Positions 16,630-24,169 are shown, numbered from the stretch's first letter. The stretch: 30,143 nucleotides of DNA from an uncultured Ruaniaceae bacterium (GCA_938004115.1 CALKWS010000389.1:1-30143); one strand, 5' to 3'. Program-made: numbers and translations. The notes: generated by a model from the letters alone, not told the origin.

Positions 16630-17489
16630 TTGACCGCTCCCATCGACAGGCCCTGCACGAGTTTGTCCTGGGCGGCGAAGCCGGCGGCCAGCACCGGGAT
16701 CGAGACCACCAGGCTGGCCGCGCAGACCTGGGCCAGGAACAGGCCCTGGCTGGTCACGAAGCCGGTCAGGTAGACCGGTGCCGTCTGGGCGACGGTGCTG
16801 GTCAGGACCCGGGCGAGGAGCAGTTCGTTCCAGCTGAAGATGAAGCAGATGAGCGCCGCCGCGGCGATCCCGGGCATCACCACCGGCGCGATCACCCTGC
16901 GCAGCGTGGTGCCCAGGTTGGCCCCGTCGAGCTGTGCGGCCTCGATCATCTCGCCGGGGACCTCGGCGAGGAAGGAGCGCAGCATCCAGATGGCGATCGG
17001 CAGGTTCATCGAGGTGTAGAAGATGGTGAGCAGCAGGATGTTGTCCAGCAGCCCGGAGAACTGCGCGAACAGATAGATCGGCAGGATCGCCGCGACGATC
17101 GGCAGCATCTTGGTGGAGAGCATGAAGAAGAGCACGTCCTGCCACTTCTTCACCGGCCGGATCGACAGCGCGTAGGCGGCGGGGAAGGCGAGGAGGATGA
17201 CCAGCGCCGTGGACAGCCCGCTGGCGGTCGCGGAGTTCAGCAGCGGCCCCCACGGGTCCGCACCGAAGAAGTTGCGGTAGCCCTCCACGCTGAAGGGGGC
17301 GAACAACTGCGGCGGGTTGGTCGCGGCGTCCGTCTCGCTGCGGAAGGACACGAGCACCATCCACAGGAACGGGATGAAGAAGAACAGGGCGATCGCCCAT
17401 GCCAGGACGGTCAGACCAAGGCCCTGGCGGGCGGCCTTGTCGCGGAACGGCGTCCGCCGCTGGCTGGAGGGCGTGAGCGCGATGGTCAT
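16626..17489 (-). CDS. Polyol/sugar ABC transporter permease (MalG/SmoG type)
   Basis: 287-residue inner-membrane permease of the CUT1 (carbohydrate uptake 1) group with six predicted TM helices: residues about 25-45, 82-105, 118-140, 150-170, 200-220 and 252-275. The cytoplasmic EAA loop is EMIEAAQLDGANLGTTLRRVIAPVVMPG, the contact site for the ATPase. It pairs with the permease upstream, whose TGA overlaps its ATG by 4 bases (ATGA), with AGGAGGAG 5 bases before the start. In the P. fluorescens mtlEFGK and Rhodobacter smoEFGK operons this is the third gene and the ATPase the fourth; here a dehydrogenase takes that place. Confidence 0.92.
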   Translation of the reverse strand: MTIALTPSSQRRTPFRDKAARQGLGLTVLAWAIALFFFIPFLWMVLVSFRSETDAATNPPQLFAPFSVEGYRNFFGADPWGPLLNSATASGLSTALVILLAFPAAYALSIRPVKKWQDVLFFMLSTKMLPIVAAILPIYLFAQFSGLLDNILLLTIFYTSMNLPIAIWMLRSFLAEVPGEMIEAAQLDGANLGTTLRRVIAPVVMPGIAAAALICFIFSWNELLLARVLTSTVAQTAPVYLTGFVTSQGLFLAQVCAASLVVSIPVLAAGFAAQDKLVQGLSMGAVK

Positions 17490-18433
17490 CGGGACTCCTC
17501 CTGGAAGACGGTGAAGACGGTCCGCAGGGCGAGCATCGCCACGATCAGGGTGCCCGCCACCGTGACCACCCCGGCGGCGGAGGCGCGGCCGTAGTCCTGG
17601 GCGGTGTAGAAGGTCTGGTAGACGAAGTAGGGCAGGTTGGCGCTGCCGGTGGCGCCGGCGGTGATGGTGAAGACGTGGTCGAAGTTCTGCACCACGTATA
17701 TCGTCCCGAGCAGCACGCTGAGTTCGATGTAGGGCCGCAGGTGGGGCAGCGTCATGTGCCGGAAGACCTGCCAGTTGCTGGCGCCGTCGAGGCGCGCCGC
17801 CTCGACCACGTCCATCGGCCGGCTCTGCAGTCCGGCGAGCAGGATCAGCATCATGAACGGCGTCCACTGCCAGGAGATCGCCGCGATCAGGGCCGGCAGC
17901 GGCATGCTGCCGACCCAGTCGGGTTGGGGCGCGTCGTTGCCGAGGAAGACGGTGAGCAGACCGTTGAGCAGGCCGTACTCGGGGTTGTAGAGCGCGTGCT
18001 TCCACAGCAGGGCCGCCGCGATCGGCACCAGGAGGAAGGGGGTGATCATCATCGTGCGCACCACGCCGCGACCGGGGAACCTGCGGTCCAGCAGGAGCGC
18101 GATGACCAGGCCGAGGACGAGGCAGATGAGCACCACGCTCACGGTCAGCACGATGGTGACGACCACCGCCGAGCGGGCGTTGACGTCGGTGAAGATGCGG
18201 GCGTAGTTGCTGAGGCCGGCGAAGCCGCGGTCGTCGGGGTAGTAGGAGTTCCAGTCCGTGAACGAGACGATCAGCGTGCCGAGGAAGGGCAGCTGGGTCA
18301 GCACGATCACGAAGATCAGCGCCGGCAGCAGGGGCAGCCGGCGGCGCCACTTCTCCGACATCCCGCCCTCGCGCCGTGCGGCGGGCGGGGGTGCCCCCGT
18401 CCGGACGGCGTCCTGAGCCACTTCGGTGGTCAT
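17486..18433 (-). CDS. Polyol/sugar ABC transporter permease (MalF/SmoF type)
   Basis: 315-residue CUT1 permease. After a 30-residue cytoplasmic N-terminus come six TM helices (first at about 33-55, LPLLPALIFVIVLTQLPFLGTLI). The periplasmic segment FTDWNSYYPDDRGFAGLSNYARIF is characteristic of first-position CUT1 permeases, and the EAA loop reads DVVEAARLDGASNWQVFRHMTLPHLRP. It forms the transmembrane channel with the downstream permease. ATG 18433 overlaps the binding-protein stop by 4 bases (ATGA), so the three transport genes are translationally coupled. Confidence 0.92.
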   Translation of the reverse strand: MTTEVAQDAVRTGAPPPAARREGGMSEKWRRRLPLLPALIFVIVLTQLPFLGTLIVSFTDWNSYYPDDRGFAGLSNYARIFTDVNARSAVVVTIVLTVSVVLICLVLGLVIALLLDRRFPGRGVVRTMMITPFLLVPIAAALLWKHALYNPEYGLLNGLLTVFLGNDAPQPDWVGSMPLPALIAAISWQWTPFMMLILLAGLQSRPMDVVEAARLDGASNWQVFRHMTLPHLRPYIELSVLLGTIYVVQNFDHVFTITAGATGSANLPYFVYQTFYTAQDYGRASAAGVVTVAGTLIVAMLALRTVFTVFQEESR

Positions 18434-19836
18434 CGGTCGCGCTCCTCTCGAGCCTCGTAACGCTCGGCGACGTCCTCGGCCAGCCGCTGGCCCTGGTCGA
18501 GGGCGTCCTCGACGCTCATCCGCCCCGCGATCGCGGCGCTGATGTCCTGGCTCACCTGAGTGCCCAGTTCGGGGAACTCGGGCAGGCCGATGAACTGGAT
18601 GCCCATCGCGGGCCGGGGCTGCAGCCCGGGGTTCTCCGGGTCCGCCGCCTCGATCGCCTGCCTGGTCGGCTCGGCGAACGCCCCGGCGACCTCGAGGTAG
18701 TCGGGGTTCTCGTAGGTGGAGGCCCGCTTGCCGGACGGCACCTGGGCCCACCCGACCTCCTGGCCGACCAACTCCTCGTACTGCCTGCTCGAGGCCCAGG
18801 AGATGAACTCCCACGCGTCGTCCTTGTTCTCCGAGGCCTCCTGGATCGCGAACGACCAGGCGTAGAGCCAGCCCGCGCTGTCGGTCTCGACCACCGGTGC
18901 GGGCGCGTAACCGAGCAGGCCCTGGACCGGGGAGTCGTCGGCCTCCAGCGAGCCGGCGGCCGAGGTGGCGTCGTACCACATCGCCGAGTTGCCCTGGGTC
19001 AGGTTGTTCAGGCACTCGACGAAGCCGGAGTTCGGGGCGCCGCGCTGACCGTGCTCGCGGACCAGGTCGACGTAGAACGTGACAGCCTCGGTGAACTCGG
19101 GGGAGTTGACCATCGGCCGCATCCCGCTCGTGGAGTTCTGCTCCTCCGACTCGAACCAGGTGCCGCCGAAGGTGTTGACCACGGTGGTCAACGGGGCGAA
19201 GATCTGGCCCCAGCCGGGCTGGCCCCGCAGGCAGATGCCGGACATGCCGGGCTCGGCGCCGTCCACCTGGGCGGCGATCTCGGCGACCTCCTGCCAGGTG
19301 GGGTGCTCGGGCATCGTGATCCCCTCGCGCTCCAGGATGTCCCTGCGATACATCAGGAACGACGACTCGCCGTAGAACGGCTCCCCGTAGACGCTGCCGT
19401 CGACCGTCAGCGAGGCCGTCATCGGCGCGAGGATGTCGTCCTGGTCGAAGTCCGGATCGGCGGCGATGTAGTCGTCCAGGTTGGCGACCCATCCCGCCCG
19501 CGCGTAGATCGGGATCTCGAAGTTGGACAGGGTGGCCACGTCATACTGCCCCGATTGGCTGGTGAACTCCTGGCTGACCCGGTCGCGCAGGTCGTTCTCC
19601 GGCAGGATCGTGTAGTTGACCGTGATGCCCGTCTCGGCGGTGAAGTGCTCCTCGGTCAGCCGTTGCAGATCGACCATCTGAGGGTTGTTCACCATGATCA
19701 CGTTCAGCGATCCCTCGTCCCCCGAGCCGCCCCCCGCCCAGCCCATGGTGCAGGCGCTGAGCGAAGCGGTGGCGGCGAGTGACAGGCTCACCGCCAGCGC
19801 CGTGCGTGACCGTCTGCTTCGTTGCACTGTCCTCAC
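18430..19836 (-). CDS. Polyol/sugar ABC transporter substrate-binding lipoprotein
   Basis: 468-residue extracellular solute-binding protein (family 1, CUT1 type). A basic N-terminus (RSRRSR) and hydrophobic stretch end at the lipobox LSAC, so Cys29 would be lipidated and the mature protein tethered outside the membrane. The SBP_bac_1 body follows: SLNVIMVNNPQMVDLQRL, the YDVATLSNFEIPIYARAGWVANLDDYI segment, PFYGESSFLMYRRDILEREGI, and PTWQEVAEIAAQV. The residues after LNVIM are similar in style to SmoE/MtlE polyol-binding proteins. The start is uncertain between GTG 19836 and GTG 19827; the first has GAGG 6 bases upstream. It is the first gene of the operon and diverges from the SorC regulator. 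Confidence 0.92.
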   Translation of the reverse strand: MRTVQRSRRSRTALAVSLSLAATASLSACTMGWAGGGSGDEGSLNVIMVNNPQMVDLQRLTEEHFTAETGITVNYTILPENDLRDRVSQEFTSQSGQYDVATLSNFEIPIYARAGWVANLDDYIAADPDFDQDDILAPMTASLTVDGSVYGEPFYGESSFLMYRRDILEREGITMPEHPTWQEVAEIAAQVDGAEPGMSGICLRGQPGWGQIFAPLTTVVNTFGGTWFESEEQNSTSGMRPMVNSPEFTEAVTFYVDLVREHGQRGAPNSGFVECLNNLTQGNSAMWYDATSAAGSLEADDSPVQGLLGYAPAPVVETDSAGWLYAWSFAIQEASENKDDAWEFISWASSRQYEELVGQEVGWAQVPSGKRASTYENPDYLEVAGAFAEPTRQAIEAADPENPGLQPRPAMGIQFIGLPEFPELGTQVSQDISAAIAGRMSVEDALDQGQRLAEDVAERYEAREERDR

Positions 19837-19857
19837 CCTTCGCCTCGTTTGCGCCCC

Positions 19858-19869
19858 GCTCGAACGAGC
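19858..19869. promoter_or_regulatory. Inverted repeat in the binding-protein leader
   Basis: GCTCG-AA-CGAGC, perfect 5-bp arms around 2 bases, lies 22-33 bases before the transporter operon's start codon. It is a candidate half of the operator for the divergent SorC regulator, or an unrelated short palindrome. Confidence 0.3.
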
Positions 19870-19884
19870 GACCCGTCTGCACGT

Positions 19885-19914
19885 TTGAGCGTAGGGCCCT
19901 GAGTCAACTATCTT
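19885..19914 (+). promoter_or_regulatory. Candidate promoter of the SorC regulator, overlapping the operon promoter
   Basis: On the plus strand TTGAGC (19885-19890), an 18-base spacer and TATCTT (19909-19914) form an acceptable -35/-10 pair. On the minus strand TACGCT (complement of 19888-19893) is a -10-like hexamer whose transcript would start near 19881, about 44 bases before the transporter start; no good -35 partner was found for it, though a TTGACT hexamer is read at 19907-19902. The two elements overlap, so binding there would affect both directions. Confidence 0.4.
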
Positions 19915-19937
19915 TCTGCTAGGCGTGTCAAGACCCT

Positions 19938-19951
19938 CCGCGAACTCGCGG
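19938..19951. promoter_or_regulatory. Inverted repeat in the SorC-regulator leader
   Basis: CCGCGA-AC-TCGCGG, perfect 6-bp arms around 2 bases, sits between the candidate regulator promoter and its start codon, a usual place for an autoregulatory operator. It does not share sequence with the GCTCG repeat nearer the operon. Confidence 0.4.
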
Positions 19952-19980
19952 TCGGGCTCCAGGACTAAAAGGGGCGTGCG

Positions 19981-20925
19981 ATGGGACGAGGAGACCTCCC
20001 GGGCTCGGACGAGCGGCGGGCCGCCGCCGCCGTGGCCCGTCGCTACTACCTGGACGGTGAGTCCAAGGTCGACATCGCCGCAGAGTTCGGCCTCAGCCGC
20101 TTCAAGGTGGCCCGCCTGCTGGATCTTGCCAAGGAGGCCGGCATCGTCCGGATCGAGGTCGTCGAGCCGGTCGAGCAGCAGGTGCTGGAGTTGGCACAGC
20201 GGGTCGAGGACAAGTGGGACCTGCGCGAGTGCTGGGTCGTGCCCGGCTCGACCTCGGCGCGGCAGGACGTCGGCGCCGCGGCGGCAGACCTGCTGGGGCG
20301 GCTGCTCGGGCCGCAGGACGTGCTGGGTATGCCCTGGAGCCGGTCCGTGCATGCGATGGTCGACTCCCTGACCACGCTCCCGCGAGTCCCGGTCGTGCAA
20401 CTCAGCGGCGCCGCGGCGGCCAGCGGTGTGGACAGCAGCACGATCGATATCGTGCGCCGGGCGGCGCGGATCGCCGGCGGGGGACGGCAGGTCTTCTTCG
20501 CCCCGTTGGTCATGCCCGATGAGCAGGCGGCCGAGGCGGTGCGCCGCGACCCTGCGGTGCGTGACACCCTGGCCGCCGCGAGCACGGTGACGGTGGCGAT
20601 GGTCGGCATCGGAGCGTGGGCACCCGGGGAATCGACCATCTACGACGTCGTCGAGGACGCAGCGCGCGAGGCAGTGGTCGAAGCGGGCGCCGTCGGCGAG
20701 ATCGCCGGGGTCTTCTTCGACGAGCGCGGCCACCTGGTGGATACCGCGCTGACCGCGCGGGTGATCTCCCTGAGCGGTGAGCAGTTGGTGCGCATCCCCA
20801 CGGTGCTCGCCAGTTGCCACCAGTTGTCACGGTTGCCGGCGTTGGTCCCCGCGTTACGAGGGGGGCTGGTCAACGTGCTGGTCGTGACGGAGGAGGTGGC
20901 GCGAGCCCTGCTGGAGGAGCCCTGA
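19981..20925 (+). CDS. SorC/DeoR-type sugar-responsive transcriptional regulator
   Basis: 314-residue regulator with an N-terminal helix-turn-helix (residues about 12-55: AAAVARRYYLDGESKVDIAAEFGLSRFKVARLLDLAKEAGIV) and a C-terminal sugar-phosphate-binding domain of the SorC type (about 60-314), with PVVQLSGAAAASGVDSSTIDIVRRAA and the VTVAMVGIGAW loop. SorC proteins are effector-controlled repressors or activators of nearby sugar and polyol operons and bind phosphosugars. Being divergent from the transport operon, it most likely controls that operon and itself from the 144-bp shared region. ATG 19981 has AAAAGGGG about 5 bases upstream. Confidence 0.92.
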   Translation: MGRGDLPGSDERRAAAAVARRYYLDGESKVDIAAEFGLSRFKVARLLDLAKEAGIVRIEVVEPVEQQVLELAQRVEDKWDLRECWVVPGSTSARQDVGAAAADLLGRLLGPQDVLGMPWSRSVHAMVDSLTTLPRVPVVQLSGAAAASGVDSSTIDIVRRAARIAGGGRQVFFAPLVMPDEQAAEAVRRDPAVRDTLAAASTVTVAMVGIGAWAPGESTIYDVVEDAAREAVVEAGAVGEIAGVFFDERGHLVDTALTARVISLSGEQLVRIPTVLASCHQLSRLPALVPALRGGLVNVLVVTEEVARALLEEP

Positions 20926-20985
20926 CGCGGACCGGTTCTCTTCCGTCCCGGGGCGTGCGTGCGTCGATCCGGGGTGTCCTACCGG

Positions 20986-21033
20986 GCGCTCGAGGAGCCG
21001 ACCCGCACCGCGCTCGAGGAGCAGACCCGCACC
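20986..21033. repeat. 24-bp tandem direct repeat between convergent genes
   Basis: Two adjacent 24-bp units (20986-21009 and 21010-21033) start GCGCTCGAGGAGC and end GACCCGCACC, differing by one base. A degraded third start (GGGCGCGAG) follows. It lies in the 121-bp gap between the SorC regulator and the GCS2-type gene; the gap has no clear terminator. Confidence 0.9.
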
Positions 21034-21046
21034 GGGCGCGAGCCGG

Positions 21047-22522
21047 TCAGGGCAGGTCCCAGGTGTGCACCGGTTCGTTGGCCCGCATCCCCTCGGCGTA
21101 CAAGGCCAGCATCTGCACCAGGGCCGCGTCCCGGTCCAGGCCGGTCTCCTCCAGGCGACGCACCGCCTCCGCCTGCCACCAGGCCCCGTTGCGCCGCAGT
21201 TTGCAGCGTTCCTCCACGATCCCCAGGTAACGGTCCACCACCGTGGCAGCCACCCGTCGTCGTGCCAGACCCTCCGCGGCCAGGGGGAGCAGATGCCGCA
21301 GCATCAGTTCGTCCCACGGCACGTCCCCGAACCCCGGCCAGTAGAACCGCGCCTCGACCCCGTGCCGGGCACCGGCGGTGAAGTTGGACCGGGCCGCCTC
21401 GAAGGACATCTTCGTCCACACCGGCCGGTCCTGTCCGGACAGCATCTCCATCGCGCCGTAGTAGAACGCGGCGTTGGCCAGCACGTCCACCACCGTGGGG
21501 CCCGCCGGCAGCACACGGTTCTCCACCCGCAGGTGCGGGCGGCCATCCACCACGTCATAGACGGGACGGTTCCAGCGGTAGATCGTGCCGTTGTGCAGCC
21601 GCAGCTCCTGGAGCTTCGGAGCGCGCCCGGCGGCGAGTTCGGCCTCCGGGTCCTCATCGGTGGTCTCCGGGAGCAGGGCCGGGTAGTAGCGCACGTTCTC
21701 CTCGAACAGGTCGAAGATCGAGGTGATCCACCGGTCCCCGAAGTGCACCACCGGCCGGACCCCCTGGTTGCGCAGTTCCGGCGAGCGGGTGTCGGTGGCC
21801 TGCAGGAACAACTCGGTGCGGGTCTCGGCCCACAACTGCTTGCCGAACAGGAACGGGGAGTTGGCGCCCAGCGCCAGTTGCGGCCCGGCCAGGGTCTGTG
21901 CGGCGTTCCAGGCGTTGGCGAAATCCTCCGGGGAGACCTGCAGGTGCAGTTGCACCGACGTGCACGCTGACTCCGGGGCGATCGTGGGGGTGAGCATCCG
22001 CAGGTGTTCCTCACCGGCGATATCCAGTTCGATGTCCTCGCGCCGGGAGGCGAAGATCGCCTCCTCCAGGGCGCGGTAGCGCTCGCTGGCACTCATCCAG
22101 TCCCCGGTCAGGTCCTCGGTCCGGAGGGTGGGCAGCACCCCGATCATCACGATGCTCGCTCCGTGCAACCGGGCCTTCTTCTCCGCTTCGTTCATCGAGG
22201 TGCGCAGTTGGTGCTCCAGCTGCAGCACCGCCTCTCCGGGCAGCGGCTTGGGCGGGACGTTCAGTTCGATGTTGTACCGGGCCAGTTCGGTCTGATACGC
22301 CGGATCGGCGATCGCCTGCAGCACCTCGGCGTTGGCCATCGCCGGACGCCAGGAGGAGTCGACGAGGTTGAGTTCGATCTCCAGGCCCGTCAACTGCACA
22401 TCGGTACTGAACGCGTCCTGGGTGAGCATCTGGGCGAACACGTCCAGGCACCGTCGCACCTTCTCCCGGTAGCGCTGGCGTTGTTCACGGCTGAAGGTCG
22501 TGGTGGAGACGTCATCACCCAT
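21047..22522 (-). CDS. Glutamate-cysteine ligase family protein (GCS2)
   Basis: 491-residue cytoplasmic ATP-grasp-like carboxylate-amine ligase of the GCS2 group. Marks are GLEIELNLVD (about residues 45-54, magnesium/ATP-site glutamates), YNIELNVPPKPL, CTSVQLHLQVSPEDFANAWNAAQ, LALGANSPFLFGK and ENRVLPAGPTVVDVLANAAFYYG. Classical members join glutamate and cysteine; actinobacteria use mycothiol rather than glutathione, so the product may instead feed ergothioneine synthesis (EgtA role) or be another gamma-glutamyl compound. No egtB/C/D or gshB-like gene is in the window to settle this. ATG 22522 with AAGGGA 8 bases upstream; the frame stays open to 23266 but that part overlaps the divergent hydrolase gene. 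Confidence 0.85.
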   Translation of the reverse strand: MGDDVSTTTFSREQRQRYREKVRRCLDVFAQMLTQDAFSTDVQLTGLEIELNLVDSSWRPAMANAEVLQAIADPAYQTELARYNIELNVPPKPLPGEAVLQLEHQLRTSMNEAEKKARLHGASIVMIGVLPTLRTEDLTGDWMSASERYRALEEAIFASRREDIELDIAGEEHLRMLTPTIAPESACTSVQLHLQVSPEDFANAWNAAQTLAGPQLALGANSPFLFGKQLWAETRTELFLQATDTRSPELRNQGVRPVVHFGDRWITSIFDLFEENVRYYPALLPETTDEDPEAELAAGRAPKLQELRLHNGTIYRWNRPVYDVVDGRPHLRVENRVLPAGPTVVDVLANAAFYYGAMEMLSGQDRPVWTKMSFEAARSNFTAGARHGVEARFYWPGFGDVPWDELMLRHLLPLAAEGLARRRVAATVVDRYLGIVEERCKLRRNGAWWQAEAVRRLEETGLDRDAALVQMLALYAEGMRANEPVHTWDLP

Positions 22523-22659
22523 GGCCGACTCCCTTCTACCGGGTGGTCCCTTGCCTCCGCGGGCGGTATGGCCCACAGCCAACCAGGCCGGCCCCGACCT
22601 GTCACCTGCACCGGCCGGATCGGTGGGCGCGCATGCTCGGGCTCCGTTGCTGTGGCCGG

Positions 22660-22725
22660 GGCGTCGCACTGCGGTGGCGGGGGCGTTGCACTGCGGTGGC
22701 GGGGGCGTTGCACTGCGGTGGCGGG
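22660..22725. repeat. 22-bp tandem repeat, three copies, between divergent genes
   Basis: Three 22-bp units in a row (22660-22681, 22682-22703, 22704-22725) share the core GCACTGCGGTGGCGGG; copies 2 and 3 are identical and copy 1 has one C for T. A weaker related segment precedes them. The array lies in the 272-bp region between the GCS2-type gene (minus) and the alpha/beta hydrolase (plus), about 70 bases before the latter. Repeated regulator sites or a simple slippage product are both possible. Confidence 0.92.
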
Positions 22726-22756
22726 GGCGCCGCTGTCGCCGGCGGCCGTGGGTCGC

Positions 22757-22762
22757 TACCCT
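22757..22762 (+). promoter_or_regulatory. Possible -10 element of the alpha/beta hydrolase gene
   Basis: TACCCT fits the TAnnnT form of actinobacterial -10 hexamers and lies 33 bases before the ATG, leaving room for the AAGGAG ribosome-binding site. No convincing -35 is seen. The 22-bp array ends about 31 bases upstream. Confidence 0.3.
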
Positions 22763-22794
22763 GAATGCCCGACCAGTTCCGGCAAGGAGTACCG

Positions 22795-23580
22795 ATGTCC
22801 GCCGTCGTGCACCGATACGGCCCGCCGCCCGGCGCGAACCGGCCGCCGCTGGTGCTGTTGCATGCCTTCCCGTTCGACGCCCGGATGTGGGACCCGGTGC
22901 GCGACGCGTTGCCGCGCGTCCCCGTGCTGGTGGTGGACCTGCCCGGCTTCGGTGCCGCGCGGGCCTGGGCCGAACCCGAGGGAGCCACGCTGGAGTCCTT
23001 CGCCGATGCCGTGGCCGAGGCGTTGGGCCATGCGGGCGTGCATACCGCTGTGGTGGTGGGTGTATCGATGGGTGGGTACGTCGCGATGGCCCTGGCGGAG
23101 CGCTACCCGGGGTTGTTCGCCGGGATCGGGCTGCTGGACACCAAGGCCGCTGCGGATCCGCCCGAGGCGCGTGCCAACCGGCTGGCCGTGGCCAGGCGGG
23201 CGCTGGAGGAGGGAGCGGTCGCCGTGAGCGGGATGGCCGACGACGTGGTGGGGCCGACGACGACACAGCACCGGCCGCAGGTGGTGCAGCAGGTACGGCA
23301 GTGGCTGGCGCAGGCGCCGCCGGAGGGTATCGCGGCGGCGCAACGAGCGATGGCGCTGCGCCCGGACCGGCTCACCGTGCTGCAGGAGCTGCAGGTGCCG
23401 GCCCTGGTGCTCTACGGCGTGGAGGACGCGATCACCGGGGAGGAGGATCACGGTGCTATGGGCGCGGCCCTACGAACCGAGCCGGTCCGAGTCCCGGAGG
23501 CCGGCCACCTGGCGGCGGTGGAGCAACCGGAGCAGGTGGCCGCGGCGCTCGCCGAGCTGGTGCAGCGCGCCAGCAGGTGA
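22795..23580 (+). CDS. Alpha/beta-fold hydrolase
   Basis: 261-residue serine hydrolase. The oxyanion segment is LVLLHAFPFDARMWDPV, the nucleophile elbow G-V-Ser91-M-G-G, the acid Asp211 in LYGVEDAI, and the general base His238 in PEAGHLAAVEQPEQVAAAL; the triad is complete. A helical cap of about 65 residues lies between residues 115 and 185. The architecture resembles 3-oxoadipate enol-lactonase and related C-C or ester hydrolases, but the substrate cannot be named. ATG 22795 is preceded by AAGGAG with a 6-base spacing; an in-frame ATG at 22765 lacks a ribosome-binding site. No neighbour suggests a pathway. Confidence 0.88.
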   Translation: MSAVVHRYGPPPGANRPPLVLLHAFPFDARMWDPVRDALPRVPVLVVDLPGFGAARAWAEPEGATLESFADAVAEALGHAGVHTAVVVGVSMGGYVAMALAERYPGLFAGIGLLDTKAAADPPEARANRLAVARRALEEGAVAVSGMADDVVGPTTTQHRPQVVQQVRQWLAQAPPEGIAAAQRAMALRPDRLTVLQELQVPALVLYGVEDAITGEEDHGAMGAALRTEPVRVPEAGHLAAVEQPEQVAAALAELVQRASR

Positions 23581-23651
23581 GGCCGCAGGCGGAGGCGAAC
23601 GGCACCGACGTTGGCACGTGAGGCCGCGCGCGAGGATGAGCGGCACCACCG
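23577..23651. repeat. Imperfect direct repeat after the hydrolase gene
   Basis: Two 34-base segments, 23577-23610 and 23618-23651 (41-base period), both start GTGAGGCCGC and both contain CGGCACC near their end; about three quarters of positions match. The first begins at the hydrolase stop codon. No terminator-like hairpin with a T-tract was found in this convergent gap. Confidence 0.6.
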
Positions 23652-23672
23652 CTGGCAGCAGCGCCGAGGCGC

Positions 23673-24149
23673 TCAGTCCAGGGCGCGCCACCCGGGCAGC
23701 AGCCGCTCCAGGGCCTCGGCCAGATCCAGGGACTCCCCGTCCTTGCCGCCGGCGCCGAGCACGAGTGGGGGGCGGGTCGGCTCCGGGCGGACTCCGCGGA
23801 TCCGGTCGATGAGGGTCAGCGGTGCGGTGAGCAGGTAGAACGAGCCGTCGGCGCCCAGGCCGGAACTGGCGTCGGCGCGTAGGTACCAGCCCCGCAGCGG
23901 GGTGCGGGCCGATCCTCGTCCGCCGTAGCCCCGCACGCGCAAGGGTTCCGGCGTCAGACCCGCTTGGCCGGCGGCCCGGATGAACTGGGCGACGAGCGCT
24001 TCGGCCCGTTGATGCTCGGCGTTCCGCCGGGCCTGGAGGCGCTCCTGGTGGACGCGCGCGGCCTCGGTGCGTTGCGTGGCCCAGTCCTGGTTCGGGTCGC
24101 GGTGCGCGCCGGGGTGAGACCCGGAGGCGGGCGGGCGGTGTTCGTGCAC
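23673..24149 (-). CDS. Unrecognised small soluble protein
   Basis: 158-residue protein I do not recognise. The first 25 residues are His/Pro-rich and look disordered; residues about 26-60 form a charged, probably helical Arg/Gln/Glu segment (TEAARVHQERLQARRNAEHQRAEALVAQFIRAAG). The rest looks like a compact alpha/beta domain with VRGYGGRGSARTPLRGWYLRADASSGLGADGSFYLLTAP and a closing LAEALERLLPGWRALD helix. No signal peptide or TM helix. The periodic codon-position bias and length support a real gene. GTG 24149 is the only sensible start and has no Shine-Dalgarno sequence; it lies just 20 bp from the divergent GNAT gene, so leaderless initiation is likely. Confidence 0.7.
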   Translation of the reverse strand: MHEHRPPASGSHPGAHRDPNQDWATQRTEAARVHQERLQARRNAEHQRAEALVAQFIRAAGQAGLTPEPLRVRGYGGRGSARTPLRGWYLRADASSGLGADGSFYLLTAPLTLIDRIRGVRPEPTRPPLVLGAGGKDGESLDLAEALERLLPGWRALD

Positions 24150-24155
24150 ATCACG

Positions 24156-24161
24156 TAGTCT
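24156..24161 (+). promoter_or_regulatory. Possible -10 element for a leaderless GNAT mRNA
   Basis: TAGTCT (TAnnnT form) ends 8 bases before the GTG at 24170, the right distance for transcription to begin at the start codon. The gene has no ribosome-binding site. The reverse strand reads TACGTG here (complement of 24152-24157), which could serve the divergent gene in the same way. Confidence 0.35.
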
Positions 24162-24169
24162 GCACGACT

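Noticed and set aside
16630..17400. 257-residue extension of the mannitol dehydrogenase frame
   Set aside because: It overlaps the permease gene in a different frame; the GTG at 16629 overlapping the permease stop gives a normal-length enzyme.
11596..20925. Polyol locus as a mobile island
   Set aside because: No integrase, transposase, tRNA, terminal repeat or obvious composition change was found; a metabolic operon between housekeeping genes is ordinary.
22660..22725. CRISPR array
   Set aside because: The 22-bp units are directly adjacent with no spacers and no cas genes are present.
22523..23266. N-terminal extension of the GCS2-type protein by 248 residues
   Set aside because: The extension is Pro/Arg/Ser-rich, lies opposite the alpha/beta hydrolase, and ATG 22522 has a proper ribosome-binding site and family-like N-terminus.
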